Assembly (NCBI GenBank): GCA_900550545.1
Contig: URSS01000003.1
Span: forward strand, 1-64,000
Reading direction: 5' to 3'
DNA from: an uncultured Lachnobacterium sp.
GTDB taxonomy: Bacteria; Bacillota; Clostridia; Lachnospirales; Lachnospiraceae
DNA length: 64,000 nucleotides
Positions within the stretch are counted from its first letter, which is position 1; the number at the start of each line of letters is the position of its first letter. The notes under the pieces were generated by a model. The model searched no databases. It had not been told where the DNA came from and was given only the letters and a program-made list of their open reading frames with translations. The position numbers were made by a program, and so were the translations under genes. Positions 1 to 8,767 of the stretch are shown piece by piece.

Positions 1-5
1 GGGGC

Positions 6-24
6 AATGCATCTTTGATGCATT
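6..24. repeat. short perfect hairpin upstream of GH42 gene
   Basis: An 8-bp perfect inverted repeat (AATGCATC, TTT loop, GATGCATT) lies about 80 bp before the GH42 start. It could be the tail of an upstream terminator or an operator; the window edge prevents a decision. The GH42 reading frame happens to stay open to base 2, but there is no ribosome binding site before 101. Confidence 0.4.
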
Positions 25-100
25 ACAATCATCAGCCCATTTGCTGAAAGCAAATTATGCATGGACTGATGTTCGATATTCAAGGAAAAGAGGGACAAAC

Positions 101-2125
101 ATGAAGAGAAAGATTTTATTTCCACAGATCAGTGGGCTGATGCATGGAGGCGATTACAATCCGGAGCAGTGGCTTGACCGCCCGGACATTCTGGAAGCAG
201 ATGTACAGATGATGAAAGAGGCGGGCATGAACTGTGCGACACTTGGCGTTTTTTCATGGACCACATATGAACCGCGAGAGGGAGAATTTCATTTTGAGTG
301 GCTTCACAAAATCATGGACCGGTTATATGAAAACGGCATTTATACAATTCTGGCAACACCTTCCGGTGCGCGTCCGGCATGGCTGGATGAAAAATATCCG
401 GAGGCGATGCGTGTGGATGCATATGGGGTGCGCAATCATCATGGGGTGCGGCATAATCATTGCATGAGTTCACCAGTTTATCGGAAAAAAGTTGCAACGA
501 TCGTCAACAAACTCGTGGATGAGTTTGGGGATCATCCGGGACTTGTGATGTGGCATATTTCCAATGAATTTGGTGGAGAATGTTACTGCCCGCTTTGCGT
601 GGCCCGTTTTCAGAAGTACCTTGCGGACAAATTCCACAATAGCATTGAGGAACTGAACAAGGCATGGTGGACAACTTTCTGGAGCCATAATTACAATGAT
701 TTTTCGCAGATTGAGCCGCCTTATCAGAATGGTGAATTCAGCAATATGGGACTGAATCTGGAATGGAAGCGTTTTACGACATGGAACATGACCGATTATA
801 TGAAATATGAGATTGCTATTTTAAGGGAACGCACGCCGAAGATTCCAATTACAACGAATTTTATGAAATTGTATGACGGTCTGGATTATCACAAGATGGC
901 AGAAGAACTGGATGTGATTTCATGGGATTCGTATCCGGCCTTTCACAATGATTATGAGAGTTTTTCCGACACATTGGGAGAAAATGCGTTCGATCATGCC
1001 GTAATGCGTTCGATGAAAAAAGACCGTCCGTTTATGCTGATGGAGAGCGCACCTGGACTGGTTAACTGGCATCCATATAACAAAATGAAGCGGCCGGGAG
1101 TGCATCAGCTTGCTTCTTTGCAGGCGGTTGCGTTAGGTTCGGATACGGTTCAGTATTTCCAGTGGAGAAAAGGCAGAGGTTCCTTTGAGCAGTATCACGG
1201 AGCGGTCGTGGATCATCTCGGTACGAACGATACGCGGGTATTTAAAGAAGTGGCAGAACTTGGCGAGACATTAAAGAAACTTTCGGATGTACAGGGAAGT
1301 GTTACAAAAGCAGAAGTTGCCATGATCTATGACTGGGACAGCCGCTGGGCGATTGATATTATGAAGGGACTTTCCCAGGAGACAAAGAATTATCCAAAGA
1401 CCTGCATCGATACCTATCGCAATCTGATGCGTTTTGGTGTGGATGTGGATGTGATTCCAAGTACAGCTGATTTTTCCGATTATAAATTTATTGTTGCGCC
1501 GATGCTTTATATGCTAAAACCAAACGTGGCAGAGCGCATGAAAACATTCGTGGAAAACGGTGGACATCTGCTGGCAACCTATCTTACCGGTTATGTGGAT
1601 GAGAATCAGCTCAATTTCCTTGGCGGTTTTCCGGGAGACGGCTTAAAAGATCTCTTTGGTGTCATCAGCGAGGAGATTGATACCTTGTATCCAAGTGATA
1701 CCAATGCTGTTCATTTTCCGGATGATATGGTCGGACAGGTACGTGATTATGCGGAAGTACTGCGCGTAAATGACGCGCGTACCTATGCAACGTATGAGAG
1801 TGACTATTATGCAGGTATGCCGGCTGTGACCGTGAAAGATACCGGAAAAGGCAGTGCATATTATGTGGCTGCAAGACTTGATAATGAATGCATGCAGAAT
1901 CTCTTTGGAAGAATTTTAAAGCGTGCAGGCGTCAGCATAAAGAGAATGCCGCTTGGTGTGGAATGCCATACACGTGAAGCAGATGGAAAAGTTTATACAT
2001 TTTATCTCAACTGCAGTGAGCAGGAGCAGAGCGTTTCCGATGTACATGGATATGACCTGATCACGGAAAAGCAGATCGATGGAACATTGAAACTTTTGAA
2101 GTATGGAGTCGCTATTCTTGCATAA
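101..2125 (+). CDS. GH42 beta-galactosidase, cytoplasmic
   Basis: Glycoside hydrolase family 42 beta-galactosidase, 674 aa, the usual length of the family. It removes terminal beta-galactose from short galactosides and galacto-oligosaccharides inside the cell; there is no signal peptide. The N-terminal (beta/alpha)8 barrel opens with 'GGDYNPEQW'. The predicted acid/base is Glu156 in 'HISNEFGGECYCPLC', whose cysteines match the GH42 zinc site, and the predicted nucleophile is Glu315 in 'LMESAPG'. Trimerisation and C-terminal beta domains follow. ATG 101 is preferred over upstream TTG/open codons because AAAGAGGG lies just before it. No sugar operon surrounds it here, but it fits with the GH53-galK-galT locus about 35 kb away. 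Family assignment is firm; exact substrate is inferred. Confidence 0.93.
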   Translation: MKRKILFPQISGLMHGGDYNPEQWLDRPDILEADVQMMKEAGMNCATLGVFSWTTYEPREGEFHFEWLHKIMDRLYENGIYTILATPSGARPAWLDEKYPEAMRVDAYGVRNHHGVRHNHCMSSPVYRKKVATIVNKLVDEFGDHPGLVMWHISNEFGGECYCPLCVARFQKYLADKFHNSIEELNKAWWTTFWSHNYNDFSQIEPPYQNGEFSNMGLNLEWKRFTTWNMTDYMKYEIAILRERTPKIPITTNFMKLYDGLDYHKMAEELDVISWDSYPAFHNDYESFSDTLGENAFDHAVMRSMKKDRPFMLMESAPGLVNWHPYNKMKRPGVHQLASLQAVALGSDTVQYFQWRKGRGSFEQYHGAVVDHLGTNDTRVFKEVAELGETLKKLSDVQGSVTKAEVAMIYDWDSRWAIDIMKGLSQETKNYPKTCIDTYRNLMRFGVDVDVIPSTADFSDYKFIVAPMLYMLKPNVAERMKTFVENGGHLLATYLTGYVDENQLNFLGGFPGDGLKDLFGVISEEIDTLYPSDTNAVHFPDDMVGQVRDYAEVLRVNDARTYATYESDYYAGMPAVTVKDTGKGSAYYVAARLDNECMQNLFGRILKRAGVSIKRMPLGVECHTREADGKVYTFYLNCSEQEQSVSDVHGYDLITEKQIDGTLKLLKYGVAILA

Positions 2126-2145
2126 GATAAATAAAAAGGCTTTTT

Positions 2146-3882
2146 ATGAACTGTGATGAAATAATCAAATCAAATGATATATATGATGTCATCATTGTTA
2201 CAGAAGCACTGGAGAGAATCATTGAGGTGGAACCGGATTGCATACAGAAAATCAATGATTCTTACGCATTTTATTATTACAACAGAACAAGGGTACCGCC
2301 GCTTAGTATAGAGAACTATACCTACTCTGCGATTCCAAAATGTCTGGGACTTTTGGACACGACAGCGTTAGAAGAAAGTGGAATTATTCAGGTACAGAAT
2401 CAACCAGCCCTGTCTCTTCGTGGACAGGGCGTTCTTGTTGGCTTTATTGATACAGGAATTGCCTATGAAAACAATTGCTTTCGCAATCCGGACGGAAGCA
2501 CCCGCATCCGGGCAATCTGGGACCAAACCGGAAAGCCGGTGGAAAATGCTGACAGTGTCAATGTAGTGGATGTTCCGCCGGAAGGATTTGTCTATGGTGT
2601 AGAGTATACGAAAGAACGGATCAATCAGGCCCTGCAAAGTGAAAATCCGATGGAACTTGTACCGCAACGGGACGAAAACGGGCATGGAACCATGCTTGCA
2701 AGCATTGCCTGCGGCAGCGAGGATGTAAATGCGAATTTTATCGGCGCAGCACCACTTGCGGATATTGTGTGCGTGAAATTAAAACCGGCAAAACAGTATT
2801 TGCGGGATTTTTATTATATTCCCGATGGAATTGCTGTCTATCAGGAAAATGATGTGATGGCAGGCATTGCGTATCTGGAATCCATGGCAGAGAAATTGCA
2901 GCAGCCTCTGGTCATCTGTCTGGGAGTGGGTACGAACAATGGGGGCCATTCCGGAGAAAGTCCATTGTGTGAATATATGAATGATATCGGAGCACTTTGG
3001 AGACGTTGCATCGTTGTGGCATCTGGAAACGAGGCAAATGCCAGACATCATTTCTGGGGAACAAGCAATGAACCGCAAATCAGACAGAATAGTGGCAGTT
3101 CCAATGAAAATGCCACGGCGGTAGAAGTGGATGTGGAGGAGAATATGCCGGGCTTTTATCTGGAATTGTGGGCGAGTGCGCCGGAATTGTTTTCTATCTC
3201 CATCCGTTCCCCTTCCGGAAATACATTTCTCCATAGTACAACACGGATCGAAGGACATCAGGAATATTATTTTGTATTGGAAAATACAAAAGTGGAAATT
3301 GATTACCGGACCGTTGGACGCACGAGTGGCGATCAGTTGATCTTTGTGCGTTTTGACCGGGCTGCGCGGGGAATCTGGACGATTTATGTGTATCCGGACA
3401 CGACAATCACCGGAAATTTTCATGTGTGGCTGCCGATGACGGGAATGCTCCTGTCGGATGTGATTTTCCTGCGCCCAAATCCGGACATTACGCTTACGGT
3501 TCCATCCACTGCGGAAATCCCGGTTACGGTTGGCGGCTATCAGACAGCCGATGGCAGTCTGTACGTAAATTCCGGGCGGGGCTATTCGACGAATGGTATC
3601 GTGAAACCGGATTTTGTGGCACCGGCAGCGGGGATTCCGGCAGTTGGTCTGCGTGGAAATTATGTGACAATGACCGGAACGAGTGCGGCGGCAGCGATTG
3701 CTGCGGGTGCCTGTGCGCAAATGATGGAATGGGGGGAAGTAAGAAACAATTATTCTCTCAATTCGGTGGAGATTGGCAATCTGCTTATCCGGGGATGCCA
3801 AAGAAGTGATGACCGGACATATCCGAACACTTCCTGGGGATATGGAAAGATGAATATTTATCAGTCATTTGTTCGCTTTTGA
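2146..3882 (+). CDS. Subtilisin-like serine protease (S8, Csp-like)
   Basis: Subtilase of 578 aa with an intact catalytic set: Asp102 in 'GFIDTGI', His180 in 'ENGHGT', oxyanion Asn295 in 'VASGNE' and Ser513 in 'TGTSAAAA'. A beta-rich insertion of roughly 150 residues (about 315-465) between Asn295 and Ser513 matches the jellyroll insert of clostridial CspA/B/C-type germination proteases. There is no signal peptide or membrane segment, so it is cytoplasmic or spore-localised. The N-terminal ~95 residues before the Asp motif may be a propeptide. The gene follows the GH42 gene by only 20 bp, with a modest AAAAAGG ribosome site, and may be co-transcribed although functionally unrelated. Family is clear; a germination role is inference from the Csp resemblance. 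Confidence 0.88.
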   Translation: MNCDEIIKSNDIYDVIIVTEALERIIEVEPDCIQKINDSYAFYYYNRTRVPPLSIENYTYSAIPKCLGLLDTTALEESGIIQVQNQPALSLRGQGVLVGFIDTGIAYENNCFRNPDGSTRIRAIWDQTGKPVENADSVNVVDVPPEGFVYGVEYTKERINQALQSENPMELVPQRDENGHGTMLASIACGSEDVNANFIGAAPLADIVCVKLKPAKQYLRDFYYIPDGIAVYQENDVMAGIAYLESMAEKLQQPLVICLGVGTNNGGHSGESPLCEYMNDIGALWRRCIVVASGNEANARHHFWGTSNEPQIRQNSGSSNENATAVEVDVEENMPGFYLELWASAPELFSISIRSPSGNTFLHSTTRIEGHQEYYFVLENTKVEIDYRTVGRTSGDQLIFVRFDRAARGIWTIYVYPDTTITGNFHVWLPMTGMLLSDVIFLRPNPDITLTVPSTAEIPVTVGGYQTADGSLYVNSGRGYSTNGIVKPDFVAPAAGIPAVGLRGNYVTMTGTSAAAAIAAGACAQMMEWGEVRNNYSLNSVEIGNLLIRGCQRSDDRTYPNTSWGYGKMNIYQSFVRF

Positions 3883-3883
3883 A

Positions 3884-3913
3884 TTGGCATAAAAGGGGAC
3901 TTTCGGGTATAAT
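3884..3913 (+). promoter_or_regulatory. promoter of the lipase-like gene
   Basis: TTGGCA (3884-3889), an 18-bp spacer and a perfect TATAAT (3908-3913). GGAGGGG at 3938-3944 precedes the ATG at 3950. The -35 starts just inside the 3-prime edge of the protease gene region. Confidence 0.65.
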
Positions 3914-3949
3914 AAATAATAGATAGTACGAGTACGTGGAGGGGAAAAT

Positions 3950-5056
3950 ATGGCTAATATCATGGATTATCTGAAATGGAGAGGTGATTTGAGCTTTGCA
4001 CAGTCTCCGTTCAATGAAGTAGACAATTTGATACTTTCGGAACTTGTTTATGTAGAGTTTGCAGAAATTGTTCCTTCGCCGGGGAAGGGGAGCATTACGT
4101 TAGAAGAAGCGAACACCGCTTTTTTTTCAACGCATACGGATGAGGAGATCAATGCCAGAGTTTCCAGCACGAAAGTGGCTGCTTTTATGATGCGTGAGAT
4201 GGCAAAAACCAACCGATTCGGAAAAATAAAACTGTCCGCTTATATCAATGATATCCGGGTGGAAGAACAGTCACAGTTCTGCGCGATGGTCGTGGAACTT
4301 GGGGACGGACTGTGCAATGTTGTATACAGCGGGACAGATGATACCATTGTCGGATGGAAAGAGGATTTTAATATGAGTTTTCTTTCCGAGACACCGGGGC
4401 AGCTCAAAGCGGTTGCATACCTTGAAAATGCGGCAGAACATACGGATGCGCGCCTGCGTCTTATGGGGCATTCCAAGGGGGGCAATCTGGCGGTATATGC
4501 GGCAATTCACGCAAACTGTGGAATTTCCAGAAGAATTGACATTATATACAGCAACGACGGGCCGGGCTTTACCGAGTCGATGATCGATCTGGAAAGTTAT
4601 CGGAATATTCTGCCGCGCATTCACACGATTATACCGGAATCTTCTATTGTCGGAATGCTGTTTCAGCATGAGGAAGAATATGAGGTCGTGTCAAGCACAG
4701 GAAATGGGGCCGGACAGCATGATGTCATGAGCTGGGAAGTGATGGGGCCGGCACTGGTGCATCTGAATAAAGTAAATGAGAAAGCGATTCTTCTGGATAA
4801 GACATTAAAATCCTGGATATACGGAATGGACGAAGCGCAGCGGGAAAACTTTGTGGACACATTGTTCGGCATATTGGACGAGGCGAATATCCGGACGGTC
4901 GATGATCTGGCAAACATGAATCCAGCAAAATTTGTAGAGCTGATCCGGCTTGGAACTACGCTCGAAAAAGGTAATCAGCAGATGCTAAGAGACAGTATGC
5001 GACGGTTCTGGGAACAAAGTACCAATACGCTGAAAAACGTGATTTTCAAGAAATAA
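3950..5056 (+). CDS. DUF2974 (Mbeg1-like) alpha/beta-hydrolase
   Basis: A 368-aa protein resembling the Mbeg1-like/DUF2974 family of clostridia, which has a lipase-type alpha/beta-hydrolase core. The nucleophile elbow is 'GHSKGGNLAVYAA' with Ser175; 'YSNDGPGFTESM' follows, as is typical of the family, and the catalytic Asp/His would lie in the second half (a candidate His is in the 'GAGQHDVMSW' stretch). No signal peptide or membrane span, so it appears cytoplasmic. The C-terminal ~90 residues are helical and may be a lid or partner domain. It has its own promoter and strong ribosome site. Substrate is unknown; some sort of esterase or lipase is the limit of what can be said. Confidence 0.78.
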   Translation: MANIMDYLKWRGDLSFAQSPFNEVDNLILSELVYVEFAEIVPSPGKGSITLEEANTAFFSTHTDEEINARVSSTKVAAFMMREMAKTNRFGKIKLSAYINDIRVEEQSQFCAMVVELGDGLCNVVYSGTDDTIVGWKEDFNMSFLSETPGQLKAVAYLENAAEHTDARLRLMGHSKGGNLAVYAAIHANCGISRRIDIIYSNDGPGFTESMIDLESYRNILPRIHTIIPESSIVGMLFQHEEEYEVVSSTGNGAGQHDVMSWEVMGPALVHLNKVNEKAILLDKTLKSWIYGMDEAQRENFVDTLFGILDEANIRTVDDLANMNPAKFVELIRLGTTLEKGNQQMLRDSMRRFWEQSTNTLKNVIFKK

Positions 5057-5083
5057 TAGAATATAAAAATTTTATGAAAAGCT

Positions 5084-5111
5084 TTTTTTTGTGTTACAAG
5101 TAGGCTATAAT
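5084..5111 (+). promoter_or_regulatory. probable promoter of citrate synthase operon
   Basis: TATAAT at 5106-5111 is clear; the -35 is weak (a T-run around 5083-5090). About 75 nt of leader lie between this and the citrate synthase start. Confidence 0.45.
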
Positions 5112-5186
5112 GAAATCTATTGAGAAACGCATGTGCGAAGACAAAGATGACGGAGCATATGTACGACAGAGAATGGAGAGTGAAAC

Positions 5187-6527
5187 ATGGCAAAAAGAGA
5201 AGAACAATTAGCAAACTATGCAGCACAGAAGAAAGCTTTATGCGTTGAGAATGACACAATATCTGACAGCCTGTTCCAAGAATATGGAGTTAACCGGGGG
5301 CTTCGTGATATCAATGGTAAGGGAGTACTTACCGGATTAACCAATATCTCTAAGATCGTTTCTTTTAAAGAGGACGAAAATGGAAATGCGGTTCCGTGTG
5401 ATGGAGAACTCTGGTACCGTGGATATAATGTAAAGACACTGATCAATTCGATTGGAAAAGACGAGTTTGGATTTGAAGAGGCAACGTATCTTCTTTTATT
5501 CGGTGAACTGCCAGATAAGCAGGAACTGAAGGAGTTTTGTCAGGTTCTCGGAGAGAGCAGAACACTTCCTACGAATTTTACAAGAGACGTAATCATGAAA
5601 GCACCTTCAAAGGACATCATGAACTCTATGACAAGAAGTATTCTGACACTTGCAGCGTATGATCCGGACACCAGTGTACAGACGATTGAGAACAATATCC
5701 GTCAGTGTATTCAGTTGATTGCAAACTTCCCGATGCTTGCAGTCTATGGATATCATGCATATAATCATTATGAGAACGACAAGAGTATGTACATTCACAG
5801 ACCGGATTCAAGTCTGTCGACAGCGGAGAACTTTCTGCGTATGCTTCGTGCGGATAAGAAATATACGAAACTGGAGGCACAGGTACTCGATGTCGCATTG
5901 ATGCTTCACATGGAGCACGGAGGCGGTAACAACAGTACGTTTACAACGCGTGTCGTTACTTCGGCAGGTACGGATACCTACTCTGCAATCGCAGCTGCAA
6001 TGTCATCCCTGAAGGGACCAAAGCATGGTGGTGCGAACATTAAAGTAATGGAGATGATGAACGACATCCGTACTAATGTAAAAGACTGGGCGGATCGTGA
6101 TGAAGTACGTGCATATCTGGCACGGATGCTCGATGGAGAAGTCTTTGATCATAAGGGACTTATTTATGGTATGGGTCATGCCGTATATTCCCTTTCCGAT
6201 CCAAGAGAGCGCATTTTCAAATCCTATGTAGAGCATCTTGCAGTGGCAAAGGAGCGTCAGAAAGATATGCTTCTTTATAATACAATCGAAGAACTGGCAC
6301 CGGAACTGATTGCTGAGAAGAGACATATCTTCAAGGGTGTCAGCCCGAATGTGGATTTCTACAGTGGATTTGTATATGAGATGCTTGGCATTCCGGTAGA
6401 GTTATATACACCATTGTTCGCAATCGCAAGAATTACCGGATGGAGCGCGCACCGACTGGAAGAAATCGTTGGCATGAACAAGATTATCCGTCCGGCTTAC
6501 AAGAGTGTAATGATTGAAAAACAATAA
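5187..6527 (+). CDS. Citrate synthase
   Basis: Citrate synthase, 446 aa, condensing oxaloacetate and acetyl-CoA to citrate in the cytoplasm. The catalytic triad is visible: His244 in 'HMEHGGGNN', His331 in 'GMGHAVYSLSDPR' and Asp390 in 'PNVDFYSG'. The 'HAVYSLSDPR' version, in place of the common 'GHRVY', is the form seen in many clostridial enzymes. The start is supported by GGAGAG about 8 bp upstream. It is followed by argJ after 17 bp and proC after another 24 bp, suggesting a transcription unit that makes 2-oxoglutarate/glutamate carbon and uses it for ornithine and proline. A 2-methylcitrate synthase activity cannot be excluded from sequence. Confidence 0.92.
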   Translation: MAKREEQLANYAAQKKALCVENDTISDSLFQEYGVNRGLRDINGKGVLTGLTNISKIVSFKEDENGNAVPCDGELWYRGYNVKTLINSIGKDEFGFEEATYLLLFGELPDKQELKEFCQVLGESRTLPTNFTRDVIMKAPSKDIMNSMTRSILTLAAYDPDTSVQTIENNIRQCIQLIANFPMLAVYGYHAYNHYENDKSMYIHRPDSSLSTAENFLRMLRADKKYTKLEAQVLDVALMLHMEHGGGNNSTFTTRVVTSAGTDTYSAIAAAMSSLKGPKHGGANIKVMEMMNDIRTNVKDWADRDEVRAYLARMLDGEVFDHKGLIYGMGHAVYSLSDPRERIFKSYVEHLAVAKERQKDMLLYNTIEELAPELIAEKRHIFKGVSPNVDFYSGFVYEMLGIPVELYTPLFAIARITGWSAHRLEEIVGMNKIIRPAYKSVMIEKQ

Positions 6528-6544
6528 TTAAAGAGGATAAAAAA

Positions 6545-7777
6545 ATGGAAAATGTAATGAAACAGGTAGAGGGCGGCGTATGTGCTGCAAAAGGATTTTC
6601 TGCAAACGGATTGAACTGTGGATTAAATCCAAACAAAGAAAAGAATGATCTGGCACTGATCTATTCAGAAAAAATGTGCAATGCTGCGGCAGTTTATACA
6701 ACAAACAAAGTAAAAGGAGCGCCGATTCTTGTGACAAAGAAGAATCTGGCAGCCAGCGGCAACCATGCACAGGCAGTCATCGCCAACAGTAAGAATGCCA
6801 ACACCTGTAACGCAGATGGAGAAGAAAAAGCGGCAAAGATGTGTGCACTTGCAGCAGAACAGCTTGGCATTTCAGCAGACAATATGATCGTTGCTTCCAC
6901 AGGTGTCATTGGTCAGGTGCTTCCAATTGAACCAATCGAGACACACATTGAGCAGCTTGCAAAGGGACTTGCTCCGGAGCACCATGATCGCGCAGCCAAC
7001 GCAATCATGACAACCGATACATTTCCAAAGGAATATGCAGTGACATTTACTGCAGGAGGAAAGAAATGCACGATCGGTGGTATGGCAAAAGGAAGTGGAA
7101 TGATTCATCCGAATATGGCAACGACACTGAATTTTGTGACAACCGATGCTGCTATTTCTACAAATCTGATTCAGAAAGCATTATCTGAAATCGTAAAGGT
7201 TACATACAACTGTCTGAGCATCGATGGTGATACCTCTACCAACGATATGGTATGTATTCTGGCAAACGGACTTGCAGGAAACGAAGAGATTACAACTGAG
7301 GGAGAGGACTACAAGGCTTTTTCCGACGCATTATATCAGGTGCTGATGTCTCTTACAAAGATGCTCGCAAAAGACGGCGAGGGTGCCAGCAAGATGTTAG
7401 AGTGTACCTGTGCAGGTGCGCCGGATCAGGACACCGCAATCATCGTGGCAAAGAGTGTAATCCGTTCTCCATTGTTTAAATGTGCGATGTTTGGAGAAGA
7501 TGCTAACTGGGGAAGAATCCTCTGTGCAATTGGCTATGCTGAGGCGGAATTTGATATTGACAAAGTGGCCGTAGATTTGGCTTCTGCCAAGGGAACGATT
7601 GCTGTATGCCGTGACGGTTCCGGCGTGGAATTTTCAGAAGAAAAGGCAAAGGAAGTGCTCGGCGAGGATGAGATTTACATCAACATTGATCTGCATCAGG
7701 GAGATGCCAGCGCTAAGGCATGGGGATGTGATCTCACTTACGATTATGTAAAAATCAATGGAGACTATCGTTCATAA
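6545..7777 (+). CDS. argJ: ArgJ glutamate/ornithine N-acetyltransferase
   Basis: Arginine biosynthesis bifunctional protein ArgJ, 410 aa. It transfers the acetyl group from N-acetylornithine to glutamate and, in bifunctional versions, also uses acetyl-CoA. The autoprocessing site lies in 'KGSGMIHPNMATTL': cleavage before Thr193 would create the beta-subunit with that threonine as nucleophile. The second-half signature 'GEDANWGRILCAIGYAEAEF' is intact. It sits between citrate synthase and proC with AAAGAGGA before its ATG. The rest of the arginine pathway is not adjacent, although argG lies at the right end of the window. Whether it is mono- or bifunctional cannot be told from sequence alone. 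Confidence 0.95.
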   Translation: MENVMKQVEGGVCAAKGFSANGLNCGLNPNKEKNDLALIYSEKMCNAAAVYTTNKVKGAPILVTKKNLAASGNHAQAVIANSKNANTCNADGEEKAAKMCALAAEQLGISADNMIVASTGVIGQVLPIEPIETHIEQLAKGLAPEHHDRAANAIMTTDTFPKEYAVTFTAGGKKCTIGGMAKGSGMIHPNMATTLNFVTTDAAISTNLIQKALSEIVKVTYNCLSIDGDTSTNDMVCILANGLAGNEEITTEGEDYKAFSDALYQVLMSLTKMLAKDGEGASKMLECTCAGAPDQDTAIIVAKSVIRSPLFKCAMFGEDANWGRILCAIGYAEAEFDIDKVAVDLASAKGTIAVCRDGSGVEFSEEKAKEVLGEDEIYINIDLHQGDASAKAWGCDLTYDYVKINGDYRS

Positions 7778-7801
7778 TATACAGATAGCAGGAGGCATAA
7801 A

Positions 7802-8602
7802 ATGAGTAAAAAGATTGGTTTTATCGGATGCGGAAATATGGGTACGGCAATGATGCAGGGGATTTTAGATTCCGGCAAATGCCAGCCTGAAGAAATGATG
7901 ATTTCCTGTCGTACACAGGCTACACTGGATGAAAAGAAAGCGGCATTTGGCGTGCAGATAAGTACAAATAATCGCGATGTTGCTTCTTTTGCAGATATTT
8001 TATTTGTGGCAGTAAAACCACAGTTTTATGCGGAGGTATTAAATGAAATCAAGGATCTTCTGACCGATGAGCAGATCATTGTTTCTATTGCACCGGGCAA
8101 GACGTTAGACTGGTTTACAGAACAGTTCGGACGAGAACTAAAAGTCATCCGTACGATGCCAAATACCCCGGCCATGGTAAAAGAAGGCATGATGGGTATG
8201 TGCATTGGAAGTAAAGTGACAGAGGAAGATGTCGCCCTGGTTCGTGATATCTGCGAAGGATTTTCTCAGACAGAAGTAATTCCGGAGCATCTGATGGATG
8301 TAGTGACTGCTGTCAGCGGCAGTTCACCGGCTTATGTGTTTATGTTCATTGAGGCCATGGCAGATGCAGCAGTGGCAGGAGGCATGCCAAGACAGCAGGC
8401 ATATAAATTTGCAGCACAGGCAGTGCTCGGAAGTGCCAAGATGGTATTAGAGACAGGTATGCATCCGGGAGAACTCAAGGATATGGTATGTTCACCTGCA
8501 GGTACAACGATTCAGGCAGTTCGTGTGCTCGAGGAGAGGGGCATGCGAAGCAGCGTGATCGAAGCCATGATGAAATGCCTGGATATTTCCAGAAATATGT
8601 AA
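7802..8602 (+). CDS. proC: Pyrroline-5-carboxylate reductase
   Basis: ProC, 266 aa, the last step of proline synthesis (NAD(P)H-dependent reduction of pyrroline-5-carboxylate), cytoplasmic. The Rossmann motif 'IGFIGCGNMGTAM' opens the protein, 'VIRTMPNTPAMV' follows, and the C-terminal helical dimerisation domain carries 'VSGSSPAYVFMFIEAMADA' and 'PAGTTIQAV'. AGGAGG precedes the ATG. It closes the citrate synthase-argJ-proC unit; the long inverted repeat at 8611-8670 follows the stop. Length and motifs are normal for the family. proA and proB are not in the window. Confidence 0.96.
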   Translation: MSKKIGFIGCGNMGTAMMQGILDSGKCQPEEMMISCRTQATLDEKKAAFGVQISTNNRDVASFADILFVAVKPQFYAEVLNEIKDLLTDEQIIVSIAPGKTLDWFTEQFGRELKVIRTMPNTPAMVKEGMMGMCIGSKVTEEDVALVRDICEGFSQTEVIPEHLMDVVTAVSGSSPAYVFMFIEAMADAAVAGGMPRQQAYKFAAQAVLGSAKMVLETGMHPGELKDMVCSPAGTTIQAVRVLEERGMRSSVIEAMMKCLDISRNM

Positions 8603-8610
8603 TGATTAAA

Positions 8611-8670
8611 GGGTCAAAAGGTATCATCGATGCATGCTTGCATGCAATTCGATGTATACCTTAGTGACCC
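8611..8670. repeat. long imperfect palindrome, dispersed hairpin family
   Basis: A ~28-bp imperfect inverted repeat with a 2-base loop. The left arm begins GGGTCAAAAGGTATCATCGA and the right arm ends TATACCTTAGTGACCC, followed by TCATATCAT. Related sequences occur at 37482-37517 and 53041-53079, so this looks like a dispersed intergenic hairpin. Without a T-run it is not a classical terminator, but it may protect the 3-prime end of the proC mRNA. Confidence 0.6.
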
Positions 8671-8767
8671 TCATATCATGTAATAAGCAGATGATGTAAT
8701 TTATAAAGAGAGAGATAGCGGCAACAATTTTGATTTGTTACCGGGAGAGAATACACTAGGATAAAAT

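Noticed and set aside
2779..3801. Long minus-strand frame of 340 codons inside the protease gene
   Set aside because: Antisense shadow: the plus-strand frame has a full catalytic triad and a ribosome site, while this frame yields a Cys/His/Arg-rich sequence with no motif.
8680..8767. Metal riboswitch before FeoAB
   Set aside because: Only a weak GGCAACAA/TTGTTACC hairpin is visible; it does not resemble a known metal-sensing RNA.
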